Origin: Bacillota bacterium
Lineage (GTDB): Bacteria > Bacillota > Clostridia > Lachnospirales > Lachnospiraceae
Reading direction: 5' to 3'
DNA length: 64,000 bases
Assembly (NCBI GenBank): GCA_023442465.1
Contig: JAEZZQ010000007.1
Coordinates: 186,001 to 250,000 of the forward strand
Shown here in pieces: positions 36,729 to 45,895 of this stretch (position 1 is its first letter; each line of letters starts with the position of its first letter). Under the pieces are notes generated by a model that was given only the letters and a program-made list of their open reading frames with translations, was not told the origin of the DNA and ran no database searches. Made by a program: the position numbers and the translations under genes.

Positions 36729-37736
36729 TTACAGCCCCTCTTTTGTAATAACAGAAACTCCCGTATCCGTAACAGCTCCGCCGAAGCTTTCTCCGCCAAG
36801 CACTGCCACTGCTGCCTTCAAGCCTTCATATCCCATTACATCCGGATTCTGAGCCATAGTAGCCAGTAAGTAACCATCTTTGATCAAGGATAAGATAGTA
36901 TCGGATTTGTCGAAGCCTACACCGATTACATCGTCGCCCGCTTCCTGAATGGCATTGCCCACTCCGGTAGTGGAACCTTCATTTGCTCCGAAAATACCAA
37001 CACATCCGCTTGTAATATAATTTGCCGCAATGTCTTTGGATTTGGCTGCATCACCTTCACTGTACTGGGTTTCGAGAATCTCGAAATCAGAACCTTCAAA
37101 AGCAGAGCGGAATCCGGTTTCGCGAGCTACACAGGATGCTGTAGCCGCATTTACATTGACAACGCCGATTTTACCGGAAGTAATGCCTTTATCTGTAAGC
37201 GCCTTTAACATTTCATCGCCTGCCGTCTTTCCTGCTGCCTGATTATCCGTTGCAAATGTTACTTCGCCTTCAAAATCTGCCGCTGAATCCACATAGATAA
37301 TTTTTACTCCTGCTGCAACTGCTTCTTCCAAAGCTGCCGTAACTGCATCCGGTCCGTTTGCTGCCAGAAGAATCGCATCCGCATTGTCTGCTACTGCATT
37401 ATTGATACACTCGATTTGTTTTGCGTCGTCCTTAACATCCGGAGCGAGCCATTTGTATTCAACGTTTCCAAGCTCTTCGGCCGCTTTCTTGCATCCCCCG
37501 TCTACATTCACCCAATGCTGGTCCATCTGATCCATCGTGATCAAATAAACTTTATAGCTTTCTGCTGCCGCTGTTTCCTCTGCTGCCGCTTCCTGTGCCG
37601 GTGCTTCTGCGGCTTCCTCAGTTGCCGGTGCCGTACTCGTTTCCGCCGCAGGGGCAGTTTCCTTGCTTCCGCAGCCAGCCAGCATGGATGCTGCAACAAC
37701 AACGCTCAATAATGTACCACATAATCTTCTCTTCAT
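36729..37736 (-). CDS. RbsB-like sugar-binding lipoprotein (CUT2)
   Basis: A 335-aa lipoprotein: signal peptide with lipobox SMLAGCGS at about residues 18-24, then a long Ala/Glu/Pro-rich linker (to about 60). The mature domain is a type I periplasmic-binding fold of the CUT2 class (KVYLITMDQMDQHWVNVDGG, ADAILLAANGPDAVTAALEE, VKIIYVDSAADFEGEVTFAT, GIFGANEGSTTGVGNAI). It delivers a monosaccharide to the RbsC-like permease encoded just upstream. GGGAGG before the ATG. The ligand is inferred as a pentose from the lyxose isomerase in the operon. Confidence 0.92.
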   Translation of the reverse strand: MKRRLCGTLLSVVVAASMLAGCGSKETAPAAETSTAPATEEAAEAPAQEAAAEETAAAESYKVYLITMDQMDQHWVNVDGGCKKAAEELGNVEYKWLAPDVKDDAKQIECINNAVADNADAILLAANGPDAVTAALEEAVAAGVKIIYVDSAADFEGEVTFATDNQAAGKTAGDEMLKALTDKGITSGKIGVVNVNAATASCVARETGFRSAFEGSDFEILETQYSEGDAAKSKDIAANYITSGCVGIFGANEGSTTGVGNAIQEAGDDVIGVGFDKSDTILSLIKDGYLLATMAQNPDVMGYEGLKAAVAVLGGESFGGAVTDTGVSVITKEGL

Positions 37737-37787
37737 TTAATATCCTCCCTTATGAAATATTTGGTTTGTATGATAAAGCAAATGCTT

Positions 37788-38786
37788 TTATCCTTTTTTG
37801 GCTTTTCTTGGTTTACCCGTTCTTACCACTACATCGAGTAAGACGGAAACTACAACGATAATACCGATGACTATATTCCGAATGGCTACCGGCGCCCCCG
37901 CAAACTGCAGGCCGTTTTGAAGAACTCCCCATATTGCCGCTCCGATAACGGTGCCTAGCAATATTCCCTGTCCTCCCAAGGTACTTACACCACCGATAAC
38001 AGAAGCTGCTACCGCATACATTTCATACATATTTCCTGCATCCATAGTGCCCATTCCTGAAGTCGCACAAATGATAAGCCCTACTACGCTGGCACAGAAT
38101 GCACTGACAATATATGCTTTGGTCGTCGTTCCTACAATACCTACACCGGACAGCTTCGCAGCCTCTACATTACTGCCGATTGCATAGATATGTCTTCCTG
38201 TACGGGTCTTGCTGAGCAAAAAGTTGAAGATGAGCCATAGAATAATGGATATCCAAATGGTATTGTACAGGCCTAACGTTTTCCCATAGTAGAAAAAGTC
38301 TCTGAAGCCTTTTGCTGCATCGCCGATGGAATCGGTATTATAATTATTATTTACAATTTGAGCGATACCTCTCGCTATTGTCATGGTACCGAGCGTAGCG
38401 ATAAAAGGCGGCAGCTTACATTTTGCAACCAACTGACCATTCACAACTCCTACCAGCAGACAGCAGAAAATAGTTACTAAGACCGCTGCCCATGGATTCA
38501 GGCCTTTTGTCATAAGAGTTGCCGAAATCATACAGCTCATGCCGACTACCGAGCCGATAGAAAGATCAATGTTCCCCGTTATCAGCACATAAGATTGACC
38601 GATACCGATTAATATGATCGGGGCGATCTGACGCAGCAGATTCCCTATATTTTTAGAGGAAGCAAAGGTCGGATTTAAGATACCGAATACGATACATAAT
38701 ACAATCAGACCTACCGTTACAGTCAATACCTGCCCCATTCCCCTTACCGCCATCATTCTTTTTAAAAAATTCTGTCTGTTTTCCAT
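37788..38786 (-). CDS. RbsC-like sugar permease (CUT2)
   Basis: A 332-aa permease with about ten predicted helices and the BPD_transp_2 signature: ITGNIDLSIGSVVGMSCMIS, PPFIATLGTMTIARGIA, and ASVIGGVSTLGGQGILLGTV. It homodimerises and pairs with the RbsA-like ATPase. The gene lies between the ATPase (24-nt gap) and the binding protein (51-nt gap). AAAGGAG about 13 nt before the ATG, a long spacing. Confidence 0.93.
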   Translation of the reverse strand: MENRQNFLKRMMAVRGMGQVLTVTVGLIVLCIVFGILNPTFASSKNIGNLLRQIAPIILIGIGQSYVLITGNIDLSIGSVVGMSCMISATLMTKGLNPWAAVLVTIFCCLLVGVVNGQLVAKCKLPPFIATLGTMTIARGIAQIVNNNYNTDSIGDAAKGFRDFFYYGKTLGLYNTIWISIILWLIFNFLLSKTRTGRHIYAIGSNVEAAKLSGVGIVGTTTKAYIVSAFCASVVGLIICATSGMGTMDAGNMYEMYAVAASVIGGVSTLGGQGILLGTVIGAAIWGVLQNGLQFAGAPVAIRNIVIGIIVVVSVLLDVVVRTGKPRKAKKG

Positions 38787-38810
38787 TTTAACAGTTATGC
38801 TCCTTTCACA

Positions 38811-40322
38811 TTATGCTTCTGCCGCAACCTTTTTTTCAAAACTGGTCGCATATTTCAGGATAGCGTCTTGGGTTGCTTCTTCCGTAGTCATTTCTCCTGT
38901 TACTTTACCGTCACACATTACAATAATTTTATCAGAGATCCCCATAACCTCAGGCATTTCCGAGGATACGAACAACACTCCGATTCCTTGCCTTTTCAAT
39001 TCATTCATTAGATTGTAAATTTCAACCTTTGCAGCAACATCGATTCCTCTTGTTGGCTCATCGAAAATAACTACCCGGGAATTTCTGGCAAGCCATTTGC
39101 CTACTACTACCTTCTGCTGATTACCTCCCGAAAGGCTTCCCGCATTTATTTCCGTATTGGGAGTTTTTATTCTCAGGTCGCTTACCGCTTTTTGCGTCAT
39201 GACTTTTTCTTTTTTCCGGTTTACTATCCCCAGCTTGTCGCATATAATATCGAGATTGGGAAGTGCAATATTTTCCCTTATGCTCAGCTTAGTGCATAAT
39301 CCGTCTTTCTTTCTATCCTCCGGGGCCAGAACAATGCCCGCTCTGATCGCATCCATCGGCTTATTTATCGTGATAGGCTTACCATCTAAGATAATTTCTC
39401 CCGATTCTTTTGCATCTACCCCGAAAATCGCTCTCGTGGTCTCCGTTCGTCCGGCTCCCATCAGACCCGCGATTCCTACAATTTCCCCTTCATACAGTTC
39501 AAAGCTTACATCTCGCACCATTTTTCCCGCATTAAGATTTTTTACCTCGAATATCTTTTTTCCTTTTTTGCATGATATTCTTGGGAATTTCTCTTTAATT
39601 TCACGGCCTACCATATTTGCTATTATTTCTTCCAGATTCGTATCTCCGAAATCCATACTCGTTATGTACTGGCCATCCCTGAGAATAGTGACTCTGTCCA
39701 CGATATGCTGCAGTTCTTCGAGTCTGTGGGAAATATATACGATTGCACACCCCTCCGATTTCAATTGCCTTATAATACGGAACAAATCATCAATCTCCTT
39801 CGACGTAAGGGCGCTTGTCGGTTCGTCCATAATCAATATCTTAGCGTTTGTAGAAAGTGCTTTTGCTATTTCCACCATCTGCTGCTTCGACACGGCAAGG
39901 TCGCCTACTACAGTATCAGGAGCGATATCCATGTTCAGCTTATCCAATATACCTTTTGCCTGCTTCTCCATTTCTTTATCTGAGAGAATGCCCGATTTTG
40001 TTTTTTCCCTGCCCAGAAAAATATTTTCTGCCACCGTTAAGTGGGAACACATATTTAACTCCTGATGTATAATTGCAACTCCCAGCTCTTGCGCCTTTTT
40101 GGGGGACATATCGTACACTTCTTCTCCGAAAACCTTAATTGTTCCCGAATCCTTTTCATAGATACCGCTTAAAATCTTCATAAGAGTAGATTTACCGGCC
40201 CCGTTTTCACCCAGCAGCGCAAGCACTTCGCCGGCTTTCAGGTTGAATCTTACATTATCCAAAGCCAATACACCCGGGAAACCTTTACTTACTCCGCTTA
40301 CTTCAACGATATATTCTCCCAT
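38811..40322 (-). CDS. RbsA-like sugar ABC ATPase (two-domain, CUT2)
   Basis: A 503-aa ATPase. The ATG at 40322 was preferred over the GTG at 40331 because AAGG lies 8 nt upstream of it. Domain 1 has Walker A GENGAGKST (about residue 36) and Walker B ILIMDEPTSALT. Domain 2 has the family-typical degenerate P-loop GLMGAGRTETTR, signature LSGGNQQKVVVGKWLA and Walker B VVIFDEPTRGID. This is the normal RbsA/MglA/XylG pattern. It energises the RbsC-like permease and starts the rbsA-rbsC-rbsB-mcp-isomerase operon. Its canonical motifs contrast with the pseudo-ABC protein encoded just upstream. Confidence 0.94.
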   Translation of the reverse strand: MGEYIVEVSGVSKGFPGVLALDNVRFNLKAGEVLALLGENGAGKSTLMKILSGIYEKDSGTIKVFGEEVYDMSPKKAQELGVAIIHQELNMCSHLTVAENIFLGREKTKSGILSDKEMEKQAKGILDKLNMDIAPDTVVGDLAVSKQQMVEIAKALSTNAKILIMDEPTSALTSKEIDDLFRIIRQLKSEGCAIVYISHRLEELQHIVDRVTILRDGQYITSMDFGDTNLEEIIANMVGREIKEKFPRISCKKGKKIFEVKNLNAGKMVRDVSFELYEGEIVGIAGLMGAGRTETTRAIFGVDAKESGEIILDGKPITINKPMDAIRAGIVLAPEDRKKDGLCTKLSIRENIALPNLDIICDKLGIVNRKKEKVMTQKAVSDLRIKTPNTEINAGSLSGGNQQKVVVGKWLARNSRVVIFDEPTRGIDVAAKVEIYNLMNELKRQGIGVLFVSSEMPEVMGISDKIIVMCDGKVTGEMTTEEATQDAILKYATSFEKKVAAEA

Positions 40323-40366
40323 TCCATTCACCTTCCATTTTAGCTATATCGTGTTGTTTTATTTCA

Positions 40367-40499
40367 GAACAAAAGTGTGCTTCGTCCACCTTCGTAACCA
40401 AATACTTCGGCAGCACAGCTTTTGTTCCGCGCGCGTAGCTGCGCATTGTTTGCCCAAAGGGCTTTTATGTAATAGAGCAATTTCCTATTACATAAAAAA
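40367..40499 (+). repeat. Intergenic repeat family, copy B
   Basis: A 61-bp inverted-repeat module (GAACAAAAGTGTG at 40367 to CACAGCTTTTGTTC ending at 40427) is the same length as in copy A. CGCGCGCGTAGCTGCGCA, a GCCCAAAGGGC hairpin, and ATGTAATAG/CTATTACAT complete it. It ends at the A-tract of the terminator at 40494 and occupies the leader of the rbsA operon. Confidence 0.78.
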
Positions 40500-40535
40500 G
40501 TATAACACCCGCTACAAATTGATTGTAGGGGTGTT
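40494..40535 (-). terminator. Rho-independent terminator after the pseudo-ABC gene
   Basis: Stem AACACCCGCTACAA with TTGTAGGGGTGTT, loop ATTGA. On the minus strand it is followed by ATACTTTTTT. It separates the signalling operon from the rbsA operon. Confidence 0.85.
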
Positions 40536-40567
40536 TCTTTGGAATAAGGGGGGCATTCTTTTGGTCT

Positions 40568-42016
40568 TTATATGCTTATTTCAATGCTGCCGAAAGCATC
40601 CGGAAGATATTCCTGCGTTACCGTTCCATCTTCCAGCAACAGCAGCTTGTCCGCTACAAACAAGGAATCCGAAATCGTAACCGCTAAGATGATAACGGCA
40701 ATCCCCTTCCTCTTAAGAGTTCTTATGAGATGGATAATATGCCTTCGAACATACATATCCGCATTAGAAAAAGGCTGAACGATGAAAACCACCTTTGGAT
40801 TCAATAAATGTATCCGGTAATAAATGATATTGTAAAGAGATTTCTTATCCAGAGTCCTGATATCCGTCACATATACTTCCTCGCCCAGTTCTTTATAATA
40901 TTCTCTTTGAATACTTTTCTTAACATTCTCGGTTAATGTTATACGAGGGGTTTTAAAATCCAGCAGAAAGCTCAGATTGTCTATGTAGCTCATATCATAA
41001 AACAGCATAGTTTCAATCGCCTGCCCCCCAATAATGCCGAAATTAACCTTCCCCTTCTTTCTGAGGTTCTTTTTATCTATCACCTCTGCGTCTATCTCTA
41101 TGGAACCGGCCTCCAGTTCCTCTTCTCCGCTCAGACAGGAAATAATATCCTGCTGAGACTTTTTACTCTTGTCGTACAGCACCACACATTCTCCCGGGCG
41201 CATGCTGAAAGTCAGGTTATGCAAGTCTTGTGTAGTAATACCATGAAAATAAATCGCTCCTCTGCTTTCTTCCGGAATCTTCTTATCCTTGTCCTCGAAG
41301 GAAATGGTATAAGGAATTACATTTTCATCCTTCATATCTTTCTTATCGAATACCTTTATGATCTTGCCGTCCTTCATAAAGGCCGCTCTGTTACAAAATG
41401 GGAAGACCTCCTCATGGTGGCTTCCGAAGTACAGAACCGTATGGCCTTTGTGAGCGGCCTTAACGAGCAGGTTTTTTAAATTCTCCAGATCCTTCGTACT
41501 CAAAACATTGCTGATATCATCCACTATAATCAACCTGGTTCCCTGGATAATCGCCTTCAGCACCTCGACGACGCACCTCTCGTACTCTGTGAGTTCCATG
41601 CAAAATGCTCTCGGATCGATATTCACTTCCATATCCTGCAGCAGAAAAACCAATTGATTGGCAAGGACTCTTTTGTTGATGCAATATTTTTTGAATCCCT
41701 TCCTAAGCACAAAAATATTATCTGTCACGGTGAGGTTATCCACCAGCCTGCTGCTTTGCCCTAATAAGTATACTTTATTCTGGATTTCTTCCCTATGGTG
41801 ATAACTATTGACTTGATGGCCGGAGAAATAAATCCTGCCAAATTTAATCGGTATATTTTTACATATCAACTGCACGAGCCTGTCCTTTCCGTGCTCGTTG
41901 ATTCCTATGAGTCCAAAGATCTCTCCTTGAAAAATATGTAAATTGAAGTTATCCAGATTGGTCATATCATTTCCTTCGGTAATGACATTTTCCATTCGCA
42001 AAATTTCTTTTTTCAC
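40568..42016 (-). CDS. Degenerate RbsA-like two-domain ABC protein (pseudo-ATPase, putative signalling partner)
   Basis: A 482-aa protein collinear with RbsA/MglA ATPases but with nearly every catalytic motif altered. In domain 1, Walker A reads GINEHGKDRL (Lys kept, Ser/Thr replaced by Asp), the LSGGQ region reads MELTEYERCVVEVL, and Walker B reads LIIVDDISNVL (Asp instead of Glu). In domain 2 the P-loop is VVLYDKSKKSQQDI with no glycines, and the Walker B region reads VVFIVQPFSNAD. The frame is intact over full length, so it is unlikely to be a decaying gene. It is 31 nt downstream of a sensor kinase and is transcribed with it, not with rbsABC. Start is GTG with a distant AAGGG; ATP hydrolysis is unlikely. 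Inferred role: binding partner or regulator. Confidence 0.8.
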   Translation of the reverse strand: MKKEILRMENVITEGNDMTNLDNFNLHIFQGEIFGLIGINEHGKDRLVQLICKNIPIKFGRIYFSGHQVNSYHHREEIQNKVYLLGQSSRLVDNLTVTDNIFVLRKGFKKYCINKRVLANQLVFLLQDMEVNIDPRAFCMELTEYERCVVEVLKAIIQGTRLIIVDDISNVLSTKDLENLKNLLVKAAHKGHTVLYFGSHHEEVFPFCNRAAFMKDGKIIKVFDKKDMKDENVIPYTISFEDKDKKIPEESRGAIYFHGITTQDLHNLTFSMRPGECVVLYDKSKKSQQDIISCLSGEEELEAGSIEIDAEVIDKKNLRKKGKVNFGIIGGQAIETMLFYDMSYIDNLSFLLDFKTPRITLTENVKKSIQREYYKELGEEVYVTDIRTLDKKSLYNIIYYRIHLLNPKVVFIVQPFSNADMYVRRHIIHLIRTLKRKGIAVIILAVTISDSLFVADKLLLLEDGTVTQEYLPDAFGSIEISI

Positions 42017-42047
42017 CGATACACATGCCCTTCTCTCGCTTTGTTCT

Positions 42048-43124
42048 CTATCCCTGCTCCGTAATTACCGGCAGCGTAATTTCCACATCCGTTCCTACGT
42101 CCTTCGTACTGTAAATGTATACTCCGTATTCCTCCCCGAATAAAAGCTTGATTCGGTTATTTACATTGATAATCGCAATTCCTCCCCGCTTTTCTCTCTT
42201 GGGTTCCATGACGTCCTCCATGGAGTTGGTAAGCAATTTGTTGTTCAGCTCCTCCAAAAGTTCATCCGGTATCCCCATTCCATCATCCGATATGCGTATA
42301 ATCAACCGGTCATACGTGCGGTCAACGCGAATTTTCAGATTACCCTTCCCTATTTTAGGCTCTATTCCATGATAAATCGAATTCTCGACAATCGGCTGCA
42401 ATACCAGCTTCGGCAGAAACAGGTTCAAGGCGGACAGATCGTCCACTTCTTCATCGTATTCTATACTGAGGCTTAATTTATCCCCAAACCGGTACTGCTG
42501 GATAATGTAATAATTTTCTATATTCGACAGTTCATCCTCCAGTGTCACCAGCTTATCCACATTCGATATGGTATAGCGGAAAAAAGTAGCCAGAGCTTCC
42601 GTCATGGACGCAACTCCGTCCATCCCGCTGCACAGAGCCTCGCTTCGTATGCTCTCCAGCGTATTATATAAAAAATGAGGATTGATTTGGTTCTGAAGCG
42701 CCAGATACTGAGCCTGCTTCTTGGAAATATTTAAAATCTCCGTCCGGTTCAAGCCTTCTCCGAGCATACGCAGCGCCTTATTAACGTTTGGGCTGACATT
42801 TATATTTTGTTCTAACAGATTATCGACCAGATAGCCTTCCGTATAGAGCTTAATTATTCTATCAATTTGTTTGTATTTGCGGTACACCAATAAGTAACCT
42901 ACATACAAAATAAGCGCTTCGGCAATGAGCCCAACGACGAATACTATCTTAAAGCCATCCGCATGGAGCGCAGCGGCCAGCAACCCGCCCAGTAAAAATA
43001 CCTGAAGCAGTAACACCAGCAAAAGCCATAGCTTTACATTCCCAATAAGATACTTCTTATCTCTACTCATAACAAAACCCATGCCCTTTCCATACATGCA
43101 AGCGTTGGACCGGATGTGCGGCAC
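42048..43124 (-). CDS. YesM/LytS-type histidine kinase lacking an extracellular sensor domain
   Basis: Up to 358 aa. Starts at GTG 43124 or ATG 43097, 43082 or 43070 are possible; none has an ideal site. Two helices (about residues 30-52 and 59-81) are joined by only about six residues (HADGFK), so there is no periplasmic sensor. Then come a HAMP-like linker, the His_kinase domain with phospho-acceptor His in QNQINPHFLYNTLESIRSEA (about residue 156), and the HATPase N box LQPIVENSIYHGIEP and G box ISDDGMGIP. This intramembrane-sensing layout implies that the signal comes from a partner membrane complex. It is co-transcribed with a YesN-type regulator and the pseudo-ABC gene. Confidence 0.88.
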   Translation of the reverse strand: MPHIRSNACMYGKGMGFVMSRDKKYLIGNVKLWLLLVLLLQVFLLGGLLAAALHADGFKIVFVVGLIAEALILYVGYLLVYRKYKQIDRIIKLYTEGYLVDNLLEQNINVSPNVNKALRMLGEGLNRTEILNISKKQAQYLALQNQINPHFLYNTLESIRSEALCSGMDGVASMTEALATFFRYTISNVDKLVTLEDELSNIENYYIIQQYRFGDKLSLSIEYDEEVDDLSALNLFLPKLVLQPIVENSIYHGIEPKIGKGNLKIRVDRTYDRLIIRISDDGMGIPDELLEELNNKLLTNSMEDVMEPKREKRGGIAIINVNNRIKLLFGEEYGVYIYSTKDVGTDVEITLPVITEQG

Positions 43125-43197
43125 ATCTTAGCTGCAATACCTACATGCAAAATAAACCTCCCTGTGAAAATTTATATTTCACACAGTCCTCCAGCAC

Positions 43198-44811
43198 TTA
43201 AGAATATATCTTTCTATATTCATTGGGCTTTAAATTCGTATACTTGGCAAAGCCTTTCGTAAAATGTTTATTGTCGCTGTATCCCACCTCGGTGCATATA
43301 GCGGCGACACTGAGATTGGTATCCTTCAAAAGCTCCTTTGCCTTTTCCATTCTTATCTCCGTTAAATATTCAGAGAAGGTCTTTCCTGTTTCCTTTTTGA
43401 ACAGCGAGCTGAAGTAGGTTGCGTTAAATCCGACTAAATCGCTTACAATTTCCAAAGATACCGGTTCCTTAAAATGCTCCCTAATATATTGCTTGGCATC
43501 CCGGATCGGCTTATTATCTTCCTGCTGCTTCTCTGCCACAGCCTTGCGAAAAGACATTACTATGGCCCGGATCAGGTAAGAAAAAACCTCCTCCGCAGTT
43601 CCTATGTTCTCGATATCCGTACTGAATTTTTCAAAAAAGCTTTCCGCTTCCTTCACTGCGAATTTGTTCTGTCTCATAGTGAATAAATATAGATTCATCG
43701 CTTCCTTTGACATTTGGATGATTTCGTGTCCTGTTGTATTCTCTTTATTCCTCAGAGCGCTCTGCAAATAACGGAGCGCATTTATAAGAGAGGCTTCACT
43801 GAGCTTTTCCAGCGAATCCGTCATCTGTTTGTTAAAATCGTAAAAAAGCTTGCTGTCGGCGACTTCATTCAAGGATGTATTCTCTCCCTCAATTACCTTA
43901 TTGATACCCAGGATCAGTCTTTGTTCAATCGCCCATGACGCCGTCTTCAGGGAAATAATAAAGCCGGATATATCCTCTTCTACAATTCCTGCTCCCAGAG
44001 TAATCCTCAGATTTTCCAAAATATCCTTTTGCAAAAGCAGCTCGTCCAAAATCGACTTCAGTGTTTTACGGATGGAGCGTTTGCTTTCATTACTGAAGTT
44101 GAGCACCGCATAACACATATTTCCGTCAAATATGCATTCCATTTCATAGCATTCTCCGGCAAGGCGCTTGTTTACCGATTGCAGCACCTTGTCCTGAATA
44201 TAGGTAATATTGCTTTTAAAAGAGCTGTCGATTCCATCTATTTTTATTAAGATAACTTGATAGCAGCCTTTCTTAAATTTATAATGATATTCGTCATTAA
44301 TAACCTCAATGGTTATTTCTTCTTTCCTTTTTTCTTTTCGGAATAATACCTCTGTAAAAAAGGCAGACCTAAGCTTATCCACACTGTTTTTGACCGTTAT
44401 CCGGTTCTGTTCTTCGGCGGAAAGCCTTTCCTTCTTCTCCATATATTCCGCCCTTATTCTCGTAAGGGTATCCGTAAGCTCCGCCTTCTTGATCGGCTTA
44501 AGCAAATAATCCTTCACACCGTAGCGTATGGCATTCTGGGCATATTCGAAATGACGGTATCCGCTGATAATAATAATATCCATATCTGTGCATGTTTCTT
44601 TGGCCCTTCTGATCATTTCAAGACCATCATAGCCCGGCATGCGGATGTCCGTTATCACTATATCAGGATGGTATTTCTGAATTGCTTCCAAGGCCTCTAT
44701 TCCGTTATGAACAATAGCCTGCACCTGCATATCCAATTGCTCCCAGTCCACTAGTTTATAAATTAACTGGCAGATTTTATCCTCGTCATCAGCAATAATA
44801 ACCTTCATCAT
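43198..44811 (-). CDS. YesN-type response regulator (REC-AraC)
   Basis: A 537-aa regulator, AAAGGAGGG before the paired ATGs. The receiver domain (about 1-125) has acidic pocket ADDED, phospho-Asp in DIVITDIRMPGYDG (about residue 56), and Lys in YLLKPIKKAEL. A long middle region (about 130-430) of unknown fold follows. The C-terminal AraC HTH pair has LEIVSDLVGFNATYFSSLFK and VAAICTEVGYSDNKHFTKGF followed by KPNEYRKIYS. First gene of the regulator-kinase-pseudo-ABC operon. The likely target is the rbsA operon promoter at about 40332-40500. Confidence 0.93.
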   Translation of the reverse strand: MMKVIIADDEDKICQLIYKLVDWEQLDMQVQAIVHNGIEALEAIQKYHPDIVITDIRMPGYDGLEMIRRAKETCTDMDIIIISGYRHFEYAQNAIRYGVKDYLLKPIKKAELTDTLTRIRAEYMEKKERLSAEEQNRITVKNSVDKLRSAFFTEVLFRKEKRKEEITIEVINDEYHYKFKKGCYQVILIKIDGIDSSFKSNITYIQDKVLQSVNKRLAGECYEMECIFDGNMCYAVLNFSNESKRSIRKTLKSILDELLLQKDILENLRITLGAGIVEEDISGFIISLKTASWAIEQRLILGINKVIEGENTSLNEVADSKLFYDFNKQMTDSLEKLSEASLINALRYLQSALRNKENTTGHEIIQMSKEAMNLYLFTMRQNKFAVKEAESFFEKFSTDIENIGTAEEVFSYLIRAIVMSFRKAVAEKQQEDNKPIRDAKQYIREHFKEPVSLEIVSDLVGFNATYFSSLFKKETGKTFSEYLTEIRMEKAKELLKDTNLSVAAICTEVGYSDNKHFTKGFAKYTNLKPNEYRKIYS

Positions 44812-45041
44812 AACCCTCCTTTAACAGTAAATATTTATTATTATAGCAGTTAAGCTATTGAGTAACAACTTTTTATTCCACTGCCATTTTTTTGATAATT
44901 TATATAATCGATATAAAAAGTTATCCATAATTACAAGCAAAGGATGTGTTTCATTGACAATATAAAGCAGGCTAAGCAGTATATGTAATGAACCTGATAA
45001 TAACGGGCTTAATAAAAAAAATAAAAAATGATAAAATAATA

Positions 45042-45072
45042 TTGACTCTCACGTTACGTCATAGTGTAGATT
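45042..45072 (+). promoter_or_regulatory. MerR-type promoter with 19-nt spacer
   Basis: TTGACT (45042-45047) and TAGATT (45067-45072) are 19 nt apart. The interval holds an imperfect palindrome centred on ACGTTACGT. An overlong spacer with a palindrome is the hallmark of promoters untwisted by MerR-family activators. It serves the TipAL-like gene at 45107, so autoregulation is likely. Confidence 0.75.
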
Positions 45073-45106
45073 ATAGTTACGGCCGAGAAACGGAGGTGTT
45101 CCAACA

Positions 45107-45853
45107 TTGAATTTAAAAATAAAAGAAATCGCAGACCTGACCGGGGTTACTGTGCGCACTCTTCACTATTATGATGAAATAGGCTTATTAAAGCCGGGCG
45201 TTGTGACTGAAACAGGGTATCGCCTTTATAATGAAGATAACCTCGAACTGCTGCAGCAAATATTGTTTTTCAGAGAGCTGGACTTTCCTCTGATCGAGAT
45301 AAAGGAAATCGTGACCAGTCCCTTCTTCGATAAAGCAAAAGCTTTGCAAAAGCATCGGGAGCTGCTTCTTAAGAAACGGGAACGCCTGGACAATTTAATC
45401 AATTTAACAGAAAAAACATTAAAAGGAGAGTCTACAATGAGTTTTAAAGAATTTGATATGACAGAAATCGAAGAATCGATGAAAGAATACGCAGAGGAAG
45501 TGCAGGAACGCTGGGGCAATACGCAAGCTTATGCGCAGAGCAGGAAACGCACATCCTCCTACAACAAAGAGCAATGGGCACAAATCGACGCAGAGGTAAA
45601 AGGAATCTTCCGCACCTTCGCAGACCTTAGCAGCCAAGGGCTATCCCCCGGCAGCGAACAGGCGCAAGCTGCGGTAAAGCGCTGGCAGGATTGCATTTCC
45701 AACCACTTTTACACATGCAGCGATGAAATGCTCGCATCCCTCGGCATGATGTATACCGAGGATGAACGATTCCGTAAAAACCTCGATGAGTTCGGCGACG
45801 GTACTGCACAACTCATGTCGAAGTCCATTGAAATCTACTGCACAGGCCGGTAA
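45107..45853 (+). CDS. MerR-family regulator with TipAS drug-binding domain (TipAL-like)
   Basis: A 248-aa regulator; TTG start with GGAGGTG 8 nt upstream. The N-terminal MerR winged helix (about 3-72: IKEIADLTGVTVRTLHYYDE, TGYRLYNEDNLELLQQI) is followed by a coiled coil. The TipAS helical domain (about 125-245: YAEEVQERWGNTQAYAQSRK, and GMMYTEDERFRKNLDEFGDG) binds hydrophobic drugs, thiopeptides in the streptomycete prototype. An internal ATG at codon 107 (about 45437) could give a separate TipAS-like form, as in tipA; this is inferred. No efflux gene is adjacent. Confidence 0.92.
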   Translation: MNLKIKEIADLTGVTVRTLHYYDEIGLLKPGVVTETGYRLYNEDNLELLQQILFFRELDFPLIEIKEIVTSPFFDKAKALQKHRELLLKKRERLDNLINLTEKTLKGESTMSFKEFDMTEIEESMKEYAEEVQERWGNTQAYAQSRKRTSSYNKEQWAQIDAEVKGIFRTFADLSSQGLSPGSEQAQAAVKRWQDCISNHFYTCSDEMLASLGMMYTEDERFRKNLDEFGDGTAQLMSKSIEIYCTGR

Positions 45854-45895
45854 GCGAAAGCTTCCGGCCTGTGGGCTGTTGTTATATATAAAAAT

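Noticed and set aside
40568..42016. Pseudogene reading of the degenerate ABC gene
   Set aside because: The frame is intact for 482 codons, the gene is part of a tight operon and has its own terminator. Motif loss is spread evenly rather than by truncation.
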